Shown: positions 8,309 to 18,062, numbered from the stretch's first letter. The stretch is DNA of 64,000 nucleotides from Planococcus sp. CPCC 101016 (GCF_007859295.1 NZ_VOHB01000003.1:404421-468420), one strand, 5' to 3'. Notes: a model not told the origin generated them from the letters alone. A program made the numbers and translations.

Positions 8309-9538
8309 TTATGCCTTATCTGTTGAGCCAACAGTTATGGTATCGCCGATTTCCAGAATTGGCACGTCGATATTTACTGTGTCCGGGTACTTGATGCCCG
8401 CTCCGGTATTAAGTGCGACAACCGTTTCCCCATCTTTGATCCAATCTTGTTTCCGTAAGTTGCGGATCGCCACGAAGACCGCAGCGCCTTCCGGACAAAT
8501 GAAAGATCCTTCTAAGCGAGCTATTTTTGCCTGTTCGGCAAGCATTTCTTGGTCGTCTACTGCAATGGCGCAGCCTTGTGTTTTATAAATAGCGTCCAAT
8601 ACCAGAAAGTCGCCCAATGCTTTCGGCACATTGATGCCAAAGGCCTGTGTGCTGGAATTTGCCCAGAATTCAGACTCGTTCTTGCCTTCTTCCCAGGCTT
8701 TAACAATCGGCGCACAACCAGTTGCTTGAACGGCAACAAGCCGCGGCAAGTCGCCTTCCACCCAACCGAGCTTCTTCAATTCATTCAAGGCTTTATAAAT
8801 GCCGATCAATCCGACACCCCCGCCGGTCGGATACAGAATGACATCCGGCATTTTCCAATTCATTTGTTCGGCTATTTCCAAGCCCATTGTTTTCTTTCCT
8901 TCAATACGATATGGTTCTTTTAACGTCGATACGTCGTATAGCCCAAAATCTTTTACAGCCTGTCCAACAATCTTCCCAGCATCGCTGATCAATCCATTCA
9001 CCAAATACAAGTTGGCACCAGATAATGCCACTTCGTTGCGGGTAATCTTTGGTGCATCCTGCGGCATGACGATGGTCGATTGAATGCCGGCTTTGGCTCC
9101 ATAAAGTGCCCATGCAGCACCCGCGTTGCCGTTGGTCGGCATGGCAAACTCCTTGACGCCTACTTCCTTCGCTTTAGAGACACCTACGGTCGCACCTCTC
9201 GCTTTAAAAGTACCGGTCGGAACCAGCCCTTCATCTTTCATATAAAGATTTTCCACGCCCATGTCTTTTCCAAGTGCCGGCATCGCGATTAGCGGCGTCA
9301 TGCCTTCCCCTTGTGACACCACATTCGCTTCATCTTCGACGGGCAGCATCTCATGGTATCTCCATAAAGTCGGCTGCCTCGTTGCCAATTCTTCACGCTT
9401 CAGATCCGCCTTTAGCTCATCCCAGTGGTAATCCACCAAGAGCGGCGCACCGCATGTACATAATTGATGCTGTTGCTTTGTATCGTAATGCTTGTCGCAT
9501 TTCGGACAATAAAGATGGGAAACATAACTGTATTTCAT
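8309..9538 (-). CDS. thrC: Threonine synthase
   Basis: 409 aa from ATG 9538 behind GGGAG. The N-terminus has a zinc-ribbon-like CPKC...CTCG (residues about 10-30). The fold-type II PLP domain includes GTFKARG with the PLP lysine near residue 110, PTNGNAGAAW, and the phosphate-binding PTGGGVGLIG loop. It converts O-phosphohomoserine to threonine. Its partners hom and thrB are not adjacent; instead it pairs with a DAACS symporter. Related PLP enzymes (threonine dehydratase-like) cannot be fully excluded, but the N-terminal zinc ribbon and length fit the Bacillales long-form threonine synthase. Confidence 0.88.
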   Translation of the reverse strand: MKYSYVSHLYCPKCDKHYDTKQQHQLCTCGAPLLVDYHWDELKADLKREELATRQPTLWRYHEMLPVEDEANVVSQGEGMTPLIAMPALGKDMGVENLYMKDEGLVPTGTFKARGATVGVSKAKEVGVKEFAMPTNGNAGAAWALYGAKAGIQSTIVMPQDAPKITRNEVALSGANLYLVNGLISDAGKIVGQAVKDFGLYDVSTLKEPYRIEGKKTMGLEIAEQMNWKMPDVILYPTGGGVGLIGIYKALNELKKLGWVEGDLPRLVAVQATGCAPIVKAWEEGKNESEFWANSSTQAFGINVPKALGDFLVLDAIYKTQGCAIAVDDQEMLAEQAKIARLEGSFICPEGAAVFVAIRNLRKQDWIKDGETVVALNTGAGIKYPDTVNIDVPILEIGDTITVGSTDKA

Positions 9539-9598
9539 TTTCAGAACTCCCTTTTCATTCATATTGCTGCGCTCCGCACAGCTGATTTTCATGAAACC

Positions 9599-9627
9599 AA
9601 TAGCCCGGAAATTGATCCCGGGCTATT
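9599..9627 (-). terminator. Candidate terminator after cysI
   Basis: A 10-bp stem AATAGCCCGG / CCGGGCTATT (9599-9608 with 9618-9627) beginning 20 bases past the cysI stop; the U run is weak. Confidence 0.6.
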
Positions 9628-9646
9628 GAAATGGAACTTATTTGAT

Positions 9647-11362
9647 TCAACTATGAAAATTAAGTCCGGACGTGACCGCAGCCACATATCCAGAGCGTAT
9701 GACGAAATCACCGAAATGCTCGTTTTCCTGGCGCTCTTTCGCAAATTGGAAGAAAATTGGTTTCAGTGTCGCTAAAATCTCTTCTTCCCCAATATTTTCG
9801 CGGTAGAGTTTGTTCAGGCGGTCGCCCGCAAAGCCGGCCCCCAAATACATATTGTATTTTCCAGGCGCTTTGCCGATAAAGCCAATCTCCCCTAATGCAG
9901 GGCGTGAGCAGCTGTTCGGACAGCCCGACATGCGGATGATGATTTCCTCATCACGAAGACCTGCCTCGTCCAGTGTATCTTCGATTTTACTGACCAGCTC
10001 CGGCAAATACCGTTCTGCTTCGGCCATCGCCAAACCACAGGTAGGCAATGCCACACATGCCATCGAATTGCGGCGCAATGCGGAATTTTCTTTGCCGTCC
10101 GTCAGTCCGTATTTTTCAACCAAAGCATCGATTTTCGCTTTGTTTGTCTCTGTTACATTGCTGATGATTAAGTTCTGATTGGCAGTCAAACGGAACTCTC
10201 CCGTATGGACATGGGCGATTTCACGCAATCCTGTCATCAATTGATAACCGTCAAAATCCTTTACACGGCCATTCTCAACGAATAAAGTTAAATGCCATTT
10301 GCCATCACTCTCAATCCAGCCGTACCGGTCGCCGTTACGGTCGAATTGGAATGAACGCTCTTCTCCAAGCTCCCAGCCTAAGCGCGCGTTCAGCTCAGTT
10401 CTGATCCAATCAAGTCCCAATCTGTCGACGGTGTATTTGAAACGGGCATTTTTCCGTTCTGAACGGTTTCCATAATCTCGCTGGATAGTCAGGATTTTTT
10501 CGCCCACTTCATTGACTTTATCTGGCGGACAGAATCCAAGGACGCGCGCCAATTGCGGATACGTATTCGTGTCGCCATGAGTCATACCCATGCCGCCACC
10601 GACCGTGACATTGAAGCCCTGCAGCTTGCCGTCTTCCAAAATAGCAATAAAACCTAAATCCTGCGAATAGATGTCGACATCATTAGCAGGTGGAATCGCA
10701 AAACCGATCTTGAATTTCCGCGGCAAATAAAGAGGCCCGTACATCGGTTCCACCACTTCCGCTTCGTTGCTGTCGACAACCTTTTCTTCATCTAGCCAGA
10801 TTTCGTGATACGCTCTTGTTTTTGGAAGAAGGTGTTCACTTAACTCGCGGGAAATGTCATATACTTCCCCGTGAATATCCGATTGGTACGGATTTGATGT
10901 CGACATGACATTGCGGTTGACGTCACCGCAGGCCGCAATGGTATCCATCAAGGCATTGTTCATTTCCTGGATGGTGCTTTTCATATTCCATTTCAAAATC
11001 CCATGCATCTGAAAAGTTTGGCGTGTCGTCAACTTCAAAGTGCCATTGCCATGAGTATTGGCCAGATTGTCCATCGTCAGCCATTGATGCGGCGTAGCGA
11101 CGCCTGCCGGCAGACGGACACGAATCATAAATTGATAGGCAGGTTCAAGCTTTTGCTGGGCGCGTTCATTGCGGATATCCCGGTCGTCCTGCATATAGCT
11201 GCCATGGAATTTCAACAGTTTGCCATCATCGTCAGGAATTGAAGCTGTCAGGCGCTCTGCGAAACTTTCCACGAGATTGCCGCGTAAGTAGTTGGTTCTG
11301 TTTTTAATGACCTCCATTTCACTTGGAGAGCCTTCAATATCAGTCAAATCTTTAATTTTCAT
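9647..11362 (-). CDS. cysI: Assimilatory sulfite reductase (NADPH) hemoprotein, beta subunit
   Basis: 571 aa, the normal length for CysI. Two sulfite/nitrite reductase ferredoxin-like half-domains alternate with siroheme-binding domains. The [4Fe-4S]-siroheme cysteines are visible as CVALPTC (C-x5-C) and, further on, CPNSC (C-x3-C). The arginines and lysines of TTRQTFQ near residue 113 fit sulfite binding. It reduces sulfite to sulfide with electrons from CysJ, and the siroheme is supplied by sumT, sirC and sirB in this window. AAAGGAG lies before ATG 11362. CysJ is 121 bp upstream, and a remnant of an intergenic repeat sits between them. Confidence 0.96.
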   Translation of the reverse strand: MKIKDLTDIEGSPSEMEVIKNRTNYLRGNLVESFAERLTASIPDDDGKLLKFHGSYMQDDRDIRNERAQQKLEPAYQFMIRVRLPAGVATPHQWLTMDNLANTHGNGTLKLTTRQTFQMHGILKWNMKSTIQEMNNALMDTIAACGDVNRNVMSTSNPYQSDIHGEVYDISRELSEHLLPKTRAYHEIWLDEEKVVDSNEAEVVEPMYGPLYLPRKFKIGFAIPPANDVDIYSQDLGFIAILEDGKLQGFNVTVGGGMGMTHGDTNTYPQLARVLGFCPPDKVNEVGEKILTIQRDYGNRSERKNARFKYTVDRLGLDWIRTELNARLGWELGEERSFQFDRNGDRYGWIESDGKWHLTLFVENGRVKDFDGYQLMTGLREIAHVHTGEFRLTANQNLIISNVTETNKAKIDALVEKYGLTDGKENSALRRNSMACVALPTCGLAMAEAERYLPELVSKIEDTLDEAGLRDEEIIIRMSGCPNSCSRPALGEIGFIGKAPGKYNMYLGAGFAGDRLNKLYRENIGEEEILATLKPIFFQFAKERQENEHFGDFVIRSGYVAAVTSGLNFHS

Positions 11363-11383
11363 GGTAAGCTCCTTTCAATATTA

Positions 11384-11442
11384 GAGAAGTCGCTCTAGGC
11401 CGCCGCCTTCCGCTACTACTTTCTAAGGTCATGCAGTTGAGA
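11384..11442. repeat. Deletion derivative of the intergenic repeat found at 13397-13540
   Basis: Both ends match the longer copy: GTCGCTCTAGGC corresponds to ATCGCTCCAGGC, and the rest matches the closing GCCGCC...TTTCTAAGG...GCAGTT part. The middle of about 85 bp is absent. It lies between cysJ and cysI. Confidence 0.55.
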
Positions 11443-11483
11443 TCATATAAAAAACTAACTGCTGATTGATCATGCAGATTTTC

Positions 11484-13322
11484 TTAATAAACATCGCGCA
11501 AATAGCGTTTGTCGCTGCGCATGGAAGTCAAATAGTCTTCCGCTTGTTCTCCACTCATATTGCCTTCCTGTTCCAGAATGGTCGCTAATGTGGCGTGCAC
11601 GTCCTTGGCCATGTATTTTTCATCGCCGCAGACATATACATTCGCACCTGCTTCCAGCCATTGATACACTTCCTGGCTCTTTTCCAACAAACGGTGCTGC
11701 ACGTAAATTTTCTCGGCTGTATCACGGGAAAAGGCAACATCCATTTTGGTCAGAACGCCGTCCTTCAACCATTTTTGCCATTCGGTCTGGTAAAGGAAAT
11801 CGGTGACGAAATGCTGTTCACCGAAGAATAGCCATGCGTCTCCTTGAACATCGGTCTCTTCCCGTTCTTCCATGAAGGCACGGTAAGGAGCTACTCCTGT
11901 GCCGGCACCGATCATGATGATCGGCGTTTCTGGGTTTTCAGGAAGCCTGAAATTATTATTGCTTTGAATAAACACTGGCAAAGTCGCACCGATATCGGAG
12001 CGCTCTGCGCATTGCGTCGAGCAGACGCCTGTCCGTTTGCGTCCATTTGCTTCGTAGCGCAAAGCACCGACTGTCAAATGGACTTCATCCGGATTTGCTT
12101 TTGAGCTGCTGGCAATTGAATACAGGCGAACCGGAATTTTGCGCAGTATTTTAATGAACTCCGCAGCAGGCGCTTGCCAAGGACCGAAATCTTCCGTCAA
12201 GTCGATCAAGTCTCTTCCATAGATATAAGCCTGCAGCTGTTCTTTGTTTTCCGGTTCCAATAGATTGCTTAAGGCATCGCCTTCTGCAAAAGCTGCCGCT
12301 TTTTCGAGCAACGGCTTCGACAGGCTGGTGATTTCAAATGTGGAGATCAACGCGTCGCGTAAGGTGCTTGTATCACCTTGCTTGTTGATGGGAACCAATT
12401 CATCCGGATTCCATCCTGCCGCATGGATCAGCTGATCGACAAGTTTGTCTTCATTTTCAGGAACAATCCCTAAGCTGTCACCCGGCTCGTACTGCAGACC
12501 GGAGCCTTCCAAATCAAGTTCAAGGTGGCGAGTTTCTTTGTTCGAACCGCGGCCATTCAGATTGATATTCTCTAAAACTTCCGCACTAAACGGATTGCTG
12601 CGCGAATAGGCCGGCTGACTCGCTGCAATGGTTTCTTGTTTTCCTGGAGCAGCTGCAGCGCTTGGTCGATCTGCTTCTCTTTCTTTGTTTAATATGCTGA
12701 AGACACCGTCAAACCATTCTTCTGCCGGTTCTTCAAAGTCCAAATCAGCATCGACGCGTGAATGGATGCGTTTAGCACCCAATTCCTCCAAGCGTTTATC
12801 GAAATCTTTGCCGGTCTGGCAGAAGAATTCATAGGAGCTATCGCCAAGAGACAGGACCGAAAACCGGACATCGTCAAGCTGTGGCGCTCGTTTGCTGTGC
12901 AGGAAGTCATACAGGGCAAGAGCATTGTCCGGCGGATGACCGTCTCCATGCGTGCTCGTGATGACTAGTAAATCTTCCACTTTTTTCAAATCTTTCGGTT
13001 TGAACTCGTCCATTGGCGTCAGTTTCACTTTATAATCTTTGTCCTGCAGTTTTTTCGAAACTTCTTTAGCAACCGATTCACAGTTGCCTGTATGGGAGCC
13101 GACCAAAATTGTAATTTCACGGGTTGCCACAGAAGCTCCACCCTGCTGTGCATACCATTCCAAGCCAGGCTGTTCTTGTACAGCTACTGTTGATGCCGAT
13201 TGGGTGCCGGCCAAATAGCCGTTCAGCCAAATTTTCTGGTTGTCTGTCAGCATCGGCAATAATCGGTTGATAAGCTCTACTTGTTCCTGGTCAAACGGAC
13301 TGTTCATTGTCTGCAATTGCAT
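11484..13322 (-). CDS. cysJ: Assimilatory sulfite reductase (NADPH) flavoprotein, alpha subunit
   Basis: About 612 aa. Residues about 60-205 are an FMN flavodoxin domain (GSHTGNCESVA for the phosphate loop, STHGDGHPPDNA, LGDSSYEFFC). Residues about 235-450 are the FAD-binding connecting domain (RLYSIASSS). The end is an NADPH-binding module (GAGTGVAPYRAF, YVCGD, C-terminal KRYLRDVY). It passes electrons from NADPH to CysI. The start is ATG 13322 with GAGG eight bases upstream; a GTG at 13331 overlaps that site. Upstream lies a 370-bp spacer with a repeat element, so transcription may come from the cysH S-box operon or from its own promoter. Confidence 0.95.
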   Translation of the reverse strand: MQLQTMNSPFDQEQVELINRLLPMLTDNQKIWLNGYLAGTQSASTVAVQEQPGLEWYAQQGGASVATREITILVGSHTGNCESVAKEVSKKLQDKDYKVKLTPMDEFKPKDLKKVEDLLVITSTHGDGHPPDNALALYDFLHSKRAPQLDDVRFSVLSLGDSSYEFFCQTGKDFDKRLEELGAKRIHSRVDADLDFEEPAEEWFDGVFSILNKEREADRPSAAAAPGKQETIAASQPAYSRSNPFSAEVLENINLNGRGSNKETRHLELDLEGSGLQYEPGDSLGIVPENEDKLVDQLIHAAGWNPDELVPINKQGDTSTLRDALISTFEITSLSKPLLEKAAAFAEGDALSNLLEPENKEQLQAYIYGRDLIDLTEDFGPWQAPAAEFIKILRKIPVRLYSIASSSKANPDEVHLTVGALRYEANGRKRTGVCSTQCAERSDIGATLPVFIQSNNNFRLPENPETPIIMIGAGTGVAPYRAFMEEREETDVQGDAWLFFGEQHFVTDFLYQTEWQKWLKDGVLTKMDVAFSRDTAEKIYVQHRLLEKSQEVYQWLEAGANVYVCGDEKYMAKDVHATLATILEQEGNMSGEQAEDYLTSMRSDKRYLRDVY

Positions 13323-13396
13323 ATGGTTCACCTCGAAATTAGTTTATTTTTTCTTTTTTATAAGTAGCAGTTTCAACTTGTTTAGGAGGAGTCGGG

Positions 13397-13540
13397 GTGA
13401 AGAAATCGCTCCAGGCGGACGCTTTCCGCGGGCGAAGCGCTGAGCCTCCTCGGGCTTGCGCCCTGTGGGGTCTCATCACTCCGCTTTCCCGCAGGAGTCG
13501 CCGCCTTTCGCTCTTTCTTCTAAGGATCCTGCAGTTAGAA
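13397..13540. repeat. GC-rich interspersed intergenic repeat of Bacillales type
   Basis: About 145 bp, much richer in GC than the surrounding spacer. It contains the modules GGCGGACGCTTTCCGCGGGC, GCGCTGAGCCTCCTCGGGCT, TGTGGGGTCTCATCACTCCG and CCCGCAGGAGTCGCCGCC, which I recognise from non-coding repeats scattered through Bacillaceae and Planococcaceae genomes. Several short complementary modules (for example CTCCTCGG with CCGAGGAG-like segments, and GCGGG/CCCGC) could fold. No coding frame is evident. The rest of the 13323-13692 spacer holds a GC hairpin at 13605-13628 (CTGCGGT/ACCGCAG) without a U run. Confidence 0.75.
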
Positions 13541-13692
13541 ACAAATAAAGTATTGATGACTCATTAGGATATGGAGCAAAACAGCTGCGAAAACCCTAAT
13601 ACTCCTGCGGTACAGCGAGACACCGCAGCAGTCTTACAGAGTATCAGCACAAAATAATAATTAATCCAAGTTACATATCTTCATCCCATACA

Positions 13693-14508
13693 TCACAATC
13701 GTGCTTCCTGCTGGCGATAATGGCGATCCAGCGCTACAATCATCGCGCCCATTTTCTGATGTTCGGGCTGCAGCACCTGGACGATGCCATGGCTTTCCAG
13801 CTCTTGGGCAGTGACTTTGCCGACAGCGACTGCGAGCACCCGGTCATTGAAAGCCTCAATGAGCTGAGCTTGTTGTTCTCCATCCGCAAAGATGTTCTTC
13901 ACCTGCGTTTTACTCGTAAAGACAATGGCATCCAAAGATTGTTCAATGATGGATTGTTTCAATTGGTCCACAACGAGGGAATCCGGTTTTTCGTAGGAAT
14001 AAGGGCGGGATAGGTAGACGGAGTGGCCATTCTCCTCCAATAGGCTTTTTAGCTTATCGTCATCCTGGTCGTACGCCTGCAAAAAGATCCGCTGCGGGCT
14101 TTTGCCTTTATATTCTTCTGTTAAAGCGGCCAGTAGATTGGCCATTGTGCCGTCATCTGAAACATGAATTGGCTTTAACTCATGCTCTTTAATCCATTTC
14201 ATTGTTTTGCTTCCACGAATAGCCAGCTTTGTTGAGTTCAGCTTGTTGATATATGGTTCCAGAAGTCCGATGCTTTCCGCGGAATCCGTCAAGGTTCTTG
14301 CTCCGATACCGGTCGTAAAGATAGCCCAATCAAAGGTTCCAGCTAAAAAATCACTGATATTCTGTTCACTGATCTGGTCATTTAAACGCTGCCTGCCTTG
14401 GATCGGAAGGATGACTGGAGTGCCGGACTGCTTTTCAATCAGCAAACTGATTTCTTTTGAGGCCCGGACTGCCGCAATACCGATTCTCTTTCCGGCTAAT
14501 CCTTTCAT
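13693..14508 (-). CDS. hemD: Uroporphyrinogen-III synthase-like protein
   Basis: 271 aa with the two alpha/beta lobes of the HemD family. The first lobe has the GKRIGIAAVRA start and the FDWAIFTTGIGAR segment; the second has DAIVFTSKTQVKNIF near residue 205 and VLAVAVGKVTAQELE near 230. It closes hydroxymethylbilane into uroporphyrinogen III, the substrate for the next enzyme of this operon. A second hemD normally lies in the hem operon, so this copy is probably dedicated to siroheme supply. It sits 22 bp after sirB. The sequence is divergent, which lowers certainty about activity. Confidence 0.85.
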   Translation of the reverse strand: MKGLAGKRIGIAAVRASKEISLLIEKQSGTPVILPIQGRQRLNDQISEQNISDFLAGTFDWAIFTTGIGARTLTDSAESIGLLEPYINKLNSTKLAIRGSKTMKWIKEHELKPIHVSDDGTMANLLAALTEEYKGKSPQRIFLQAYDQDDDKLKSLLEENGHSVYLSRPYSYEKPDSLVVDQLKQSIIEQSLDAIVFTSKTQVKNIFADGEQQAQLIEAFNDRVLAVAVGKVTAQELESHGIVQVLQPEHQKMGAMIVALDRHYRQQEARL

Positions 14509-14530
14509 ATTCAGCTCCTCCTTTCATTGT

Positions 14531-15283
14531 TCACCATACTGGCTGCTGTTCACTTTGCAGCGCTTCATTGGCGCGCTCAGCGAGAGCTTCCACCATGGAT
14601 GGGTGATCTCCAAGATACTGGCAAAGTATGATTTGCTGTTCATCTGAAGACAAACTGCTGATTTTCTTCTGCATAGATTTCACCAAAAGTCCCGTAAACC
14701 ATAAATAAGGGACGACGAAAATCTGGTTGCTCCCACTATTGATTGAAGCTTGCAATCCTTCATCAAATGATGGGGAGCTGGCTGCCAAGTAACAGACATC
14801 TACATTTGGCACGTTCACCTTTAGCGCCAGTTTCGCAGCAATTTCTTCAATGGAACGGGTAACTTCCGAACTCTTTCCGCCTCTCCCTACTAACAGGATC
14901 TTCGCTTCGGGCAAACGTTCCACAGCCGTCTCCTGCAGGCGCTCGACCAAAATATCCACAATCCGCTCTTGAACACCCAGCGGTTTTCCGTAAGTAAAGC
15001 GAATGTCCGGATAACGCAATGCAGATTTCTTTACTTCGTCCGGAATATCTTCGTAATAATGTCCCGCGCTCAGCAATAAAACCGGAACAACTGCAATTTC
15101 TGTTGCACCCTGAGCGATAAGACTGTCGATTCCTTCACCAATATCCGGACTGGCCAATTCCAAAAAACAGGTTTCATGAAGAGAAACGCCAACTTTCTGG
15201 TGAACCAGTTCCATAAACGCCATTGCTTCATGGCTTGTTTCTTTAACTCGGCTTCCATGGCTTACATATAATACAGCCTGCAT
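14531..15283 (-). CDS. sirB: Sirohydrochlorin ferrochelatase (CbiX/SirB family)
   Basis: 250 aa with two CbiX-like repeats. The first begins LYVSHGSRVKET with the metal-binding histidine and continues to VVPVLLLSAGHYYEDIP, which carries the second histidine. The second copy (about residues 125-230) starts ILLVGRGGKSSE and has lost those histidines. It inserts Fe2+ into sirohydrochlorin, the last step of siroheme synthesis. It lies 12 bp behind sumT in the cysH transcript, in the same setting as B. subtilis ylnE. Confidence 0.9.
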   Translation of the reverse strand: MQAVLYVSHGSRVKETSHEAMAFMELVHQKVGVSLHETCFLELASPDIGEGIDSLIAQGATEIAVVPVLLLSAGHYYEDIPDEVKKSALRYPDIRFTYGKPLGVQERIVDILVERLQETAVERLPEAKILLVGRGGKSSEVTRSIEEIAAKLALKVNVPNVDVCYLAASSPSFDEGLQASINSGSNQIFVVPYLWFTGLLVKSMQKKISSLSSDEQQIILCQYLGDHPSMVEALAERANEALQSEQQPVW

Positions 15284-15295
15284 TTCTTCATCTCC

Positions 15296-16072
15296 TTATC
15301 CTACATGGGCGGCGAGCTGAAATTGCTGTTCATCCTGCAGCTGCTCGTACCATTGCAATTTGTCTCTCAGGCGGACCACTTCGCCGACGACTATCATGGA
15401 GGGATTCTCGAAATCTTTGGCGTTTCGAATAATGTCTTCAAGTGTTCCGGTCACTGTCCGCTGCCGTTCCGTCGTGCCCCATTCAATCAAAGCGATTGGT
15501 GTCGTGGGCTTCAAGCCGTGGCGCAGCAAACGGCCACAGATTTCCGGAAGCTTGCTGACTCCCATATAGATGCACAAGGTATCCATGCTCTTAACAACAT
15601 GTTCCCAGTACTCATCCTGGTCGACGCCTACTTTGCTGACTCCAGAGATAAAAGCCACAGACGAACTGTAGTCACGATGCGTAACAGGTATGCCGGCATA
15701 GGCAGGCGCTGCGATTCCAGCTGTGATGCCTGGAACGATTTCAAACGGGATATTGTGGTCGACTAAAGCTTCCGCTTCTTCTCCGCCTCTCCCAAAAACA
15801 AAAGGATCGCCGCCTTTTAAGCGCGTTACTACTTTTCCTTGCAAGGCAAAGCGGCAAAGCAGTCCATTGATTTCTTCTTGTTTTAATGAATGGTTATCAG
15901 GTCGTTTTCCGCAATAAATCAATTGCGCATGTTCTTTTGCTTCGTCCAGCAATTCCTGGTTTATTAAACGATCGTACAAGATGACATCGGCCTTCTGGAT
16001 AGCCTTCAACCCTTTCACTGTAATTAAATCAAGGTCGCCTGGACCTGCACCAACTAAATAGACTTTTTTCAT
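15296..16072 (-). CDS. sumT: Uroporphyrinogen-III C-methyltransferase
   Basis: 258 aa, the standard length for the SUMT/CobA family. The SAM-binding VYLVGAGPGD loop is at the N-terminus, with DVILYDRL, RLKGGDPFVFGRGGEE and PGITAGIAAPAYAGIPVTHR following. It methylates uroporphyrinogen III twice to give precorrin-2, using SAM. This is the committed step to siroheme. It corresponds to B. subtilis ylnD. The gene is 87 bp downstream of cysH and 12 bp upstream of sirB. Confidence 0.95.
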   Translation of the reverse strand: MKKVYLVGAGPGDLDLITVKGLKAIQKADVILYDRLINQELLDEAKEHAQLIYCGKRPDNHSLKQEEINGLLCRFALQGKVVTRLKGGDPFVFGRGGEEAEALVDHNIPFEIVPGITAGIAAPAYAGIPVTHRDYSSSVAFISGVSKVGVDQDEYWEHVVKSMDTLCIYMGVSKLPEICGRLLRHGLKPTTPIALIEWGTTERQRTVTGTLEDIIRNAKDFENPSMIVVGEVVRLRDKLQWYEQLQDEQQFQLAAHVG

Positions 16073-16159
16073 AAGCTTCCTAGACTCCTTTTTTTAATCA
16101 GAGAAACGATGATTGCGTCATTCCCCGATCCTTAATTTACCTAAAGCTTGCTGGCCGAC

Positions 16160-16873
16160 TTATGTATGAAGACCACATTCGGTTTTCGCAAACCCTTTCC
16201 ATCTTCCGTCGCGGCTGTCTCCATCAGTGGTGACTGCAAACGAACAATGCTTACAGCCGATGCTCGGATAGCCTTCGTCGTGCAGGATGTTGTATTCAAG
16301 GCCGTTCAATTGGATATACTGCCAAACGTCGTCCCATGTCCAATGAATCAGCGGACACACTTTAACGGACTTGAACCGGTTGTCCTTATTGATAAAATCC
16401 GTTTTACTGCGGCTTGCCGACTGCTCTCTTCTCAAGCCGGAAATCCATGCCTGTGCGCCGGAAAGCGTTTGTTCAAGCGGTTTGACCTTGCGGATGTCAC
16501 AGCATTTATCCGGCTGGCTGTTCCACAGTTCATCACCGAATTGATTCGCTTGCTGCTCCAACGTCAATTCCGGTTTCTTCATCCGGATATTCAATTTCGG
16601 GTAACGCTTTTTGACCCGCTCAATCAGTTCATAAGTCTGGTCGAAGTGGACGTCCGTATCCAGAAACACCACTTCGGCATCGCTTTTCACTTTCGATATA
16701 AGGTCGATTAATACCATACCTTCCGCACCGAAACTGCAGGCATAGACAATGTTCTCCCCGTAAGAATCATAGGCCCATTGCAGAATATCAGCCGCGCCTT
16801 TCAGACTATCGGTCGGCGCCAAGTCCTTAAATGGATCTCCAGTAAACTTCTCGTACGAAACAGCTTGGCTCAT
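16160..16873 (-). CDS. cysH: Phosphoadenylyl-/adenylyl-sulfate reductase
   Basis: 237 aa. The PAPS reductase fold shows the CSFGAEGM phosphate loop near residue 45, the LDTDVHF segment, and the C-terminal catalytic ECGLH motif. It also has a CC pair (KCCDIRKV) and a CxxC (GCKHC), which mark the [4Fe-4S] form able to use adenylyl sulfate, as for B. subtilis CysH. It reduces activated sulfate to sulfite with thioredoxin. As first gene behind an S-box it leads cysH-sumT-sirB-hemD. Because cysC is also present, the in vivo substrate could be APS, PAPS or both. Confidence 0.95.
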   Translation of the reverse strand: MSQAVSYEKFTGDPFKDLAPTDSLKGAADILQWAYDSYGENIVYACSFGAEGMVLIDLISKVKSDAEVVFLDTDVHFDQTYELIERVKKRYPKLNIRMKKPELTLEQQANQFGDELWNSQPDKCCDIRKVKPLEQTLSGAQAWISGLRREQSASRSKTDFINKDNRFKSVKVCPLIHWTWDDVWQYIQLNGLEYNILHDEGYPSIGCKHCSFAVTTDGDSRDGRWKGFAKTECGLHT

Positions 16874-16930
16874 CTATCTTCCTCCTTTAAACAATCGAGT
16901 AATTGCAACTATCAGAACTTAATCTAAATT

Positions 16931-16970
16931 AAACCCCTCTCTTCTTAATAAAACAAGAAGAGAGGGGTTT
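16931..16970 (-). terminator. Terminator of the cysH S-box
   Basis: A 16-bp stem (16931-16946 with 16955-16970), read on the minus strand after the aptamer and before the cysH start; the U tract is short (UUUAAUUU). Confidence 0.8.
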
Positions 16971-16994
16971 AATGCGCATTAGCGGCAGCCTGTC

Positions 16995-17110
16995 TTCTTA
17001 TCTTCCAGATCCGATTTGGATCTGCTGGATTTGGCACAGTCTATCGGTCAAAAACCAAAGCTGTTGCCGAAGCTTCAAAGGGCCAGTCCCTCCACTTCTC
17101 ATGATAAGAA
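16995..17110 (-). ncRNA. S-box (SAM-I) riboswitch upstream of cysH
   Basis: On the minus strand CTTATC (17103-17108) pairs with GATAAG (16997-17002) as helix P1. Between them are GGAGGGACTGGCCC, GGCAACAG and GTGCCAAATCC, the S-box core. A terminator stem follows before cysH. Confidence 0.93.
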
Positions 17111-17148
17111 TACCTTATAAGATTACTAGGTTTTAGTGATTTGTCTAA

Positions 17149-17177
17149 ATACTATAGCAATAAAAGATAACTGTCAA
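17149..17177 (-). promoter_or_regulatory. Sigma-A promoter of the cysH S-box transcript
   Basis: TTGACA (17172-17177, minus strand), 17 bases, TAGTAT (17149-17154). The -35 box is perfect and transcription would begin about 30 bases before the aptamer. Confidence 0.75.
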
Positions 17178-17246
17178 TAAAACTCTGAAAATATCATTTA
17201 TTTAGCGAATTTATTTTTCAGACTGTTTATGCTTTGCTTTACGGAT

Positions 17247-18062
17247 TTATTCATCCTGTCCCGCCGCCAAAAACCAATCGTTCTTCAAGCTTTCCTGATT
17301 ATAGGAAAACCGGCTTTGGTCTTCGCTATTTCTCACAGTGCCGCCTGCCGCTTCGACAATCGCCTGACCGGCTGCTGTATCCCATTCCATTGTCGGCGCA
17401 AAGCGTGGATAATAATCTGCAAGCCCTTCCGCTACCAGACAGAATTTAAGGGAACTGCCCGCTGCTGCAATCTCGACCGCTTTTCCGCCTTTTTTCAAAT
17501 GCTCTATAAAGTCTTGTGTTTCAACAGACATATGGGAACGGCTCGCAACCACTCGAATCGGATCTTCAGCTTTTCTGACCCATAGAGGCATACTTTTTTC
17601 ATGCAATTCCATAGTATTTTTAAATTCCACTGCGGAAGCGTCTTCTAATTTGAATGCTCCGTCCTGTTTTTCGCCGTAATAGAAGACATCGGTTGCCGGT
17701 ACATAAATCGCGCCCAGTACCGGATAGGTCCCTTCTATTAAAGCGATATTGACGGTGAACTCGCCATTGCGTTTGATGAATTCCTTGGTGCCGTCAAGGG
17801 GATCCACCAGCCAAAACCGCTTCCACGTTCTTCGTTCTTCATAGGAAACTTCACTGCCTTCTTCGCTCAGGACCGGAATATCCGGATAGGCACTCTTTAG
17901 TCTCGATTCGATGAGTTGATGCGACCGTTGATCGGCAACTGTCAGCGGCGACTCGTCCGCTTTCGCCTCAACGGCCAGTTCCTGTCCATACACCGCCATA
18001 ATTTCCTTGCCGGCGGAGAGGCTGATGTCGAGCAAGTCGTTCAGGTCAATGCCGCTGCCCAT
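17247..18062 (-). CDS. cysQ: 3'(2'),5'-bisphosphate nucleotidase
   Basis: 271 aa of the inositol-monophosphatase fold. Metal ligands are visible in LSEEGSE (residue about 67), WLVDPLDGTKEF (about 88-99) and the C-terminal MEWDTAAGQAI. These motifs define CysQ, which removes the 3'-phosphate of PAP left by PAPS use, relieving product inhibition. Its start codon shares one base with the cysC stop, so the two are translationally coupled. It is the last gene of the sat S-box operon. Confidence 0.93.
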   Translation of the reverse strand: MGSGIDLNDLLDISLSAGKEIMAVYGQELAVEAKADESPLTVADQRSHQLIESRLKSAYPDIPVLSEEGSEVSYEERRTWKRFWLVDPLDGTKEFIKRNGEFTVNIALIEGTYPVLGAIYVPATDVFYYGEKQDGAFKLEDASAVEFKNTMELHEKSMPLWVRKAEDPIRVVASRSHMSVETQDFIEHLKKGGKAVEIAAAGSSLKFCLVAEGLADYYPRFAPTMEWDTAAGQAIVEAAGGTVRNSEDQSRFSYNQESLKNDWFLAAGQDE

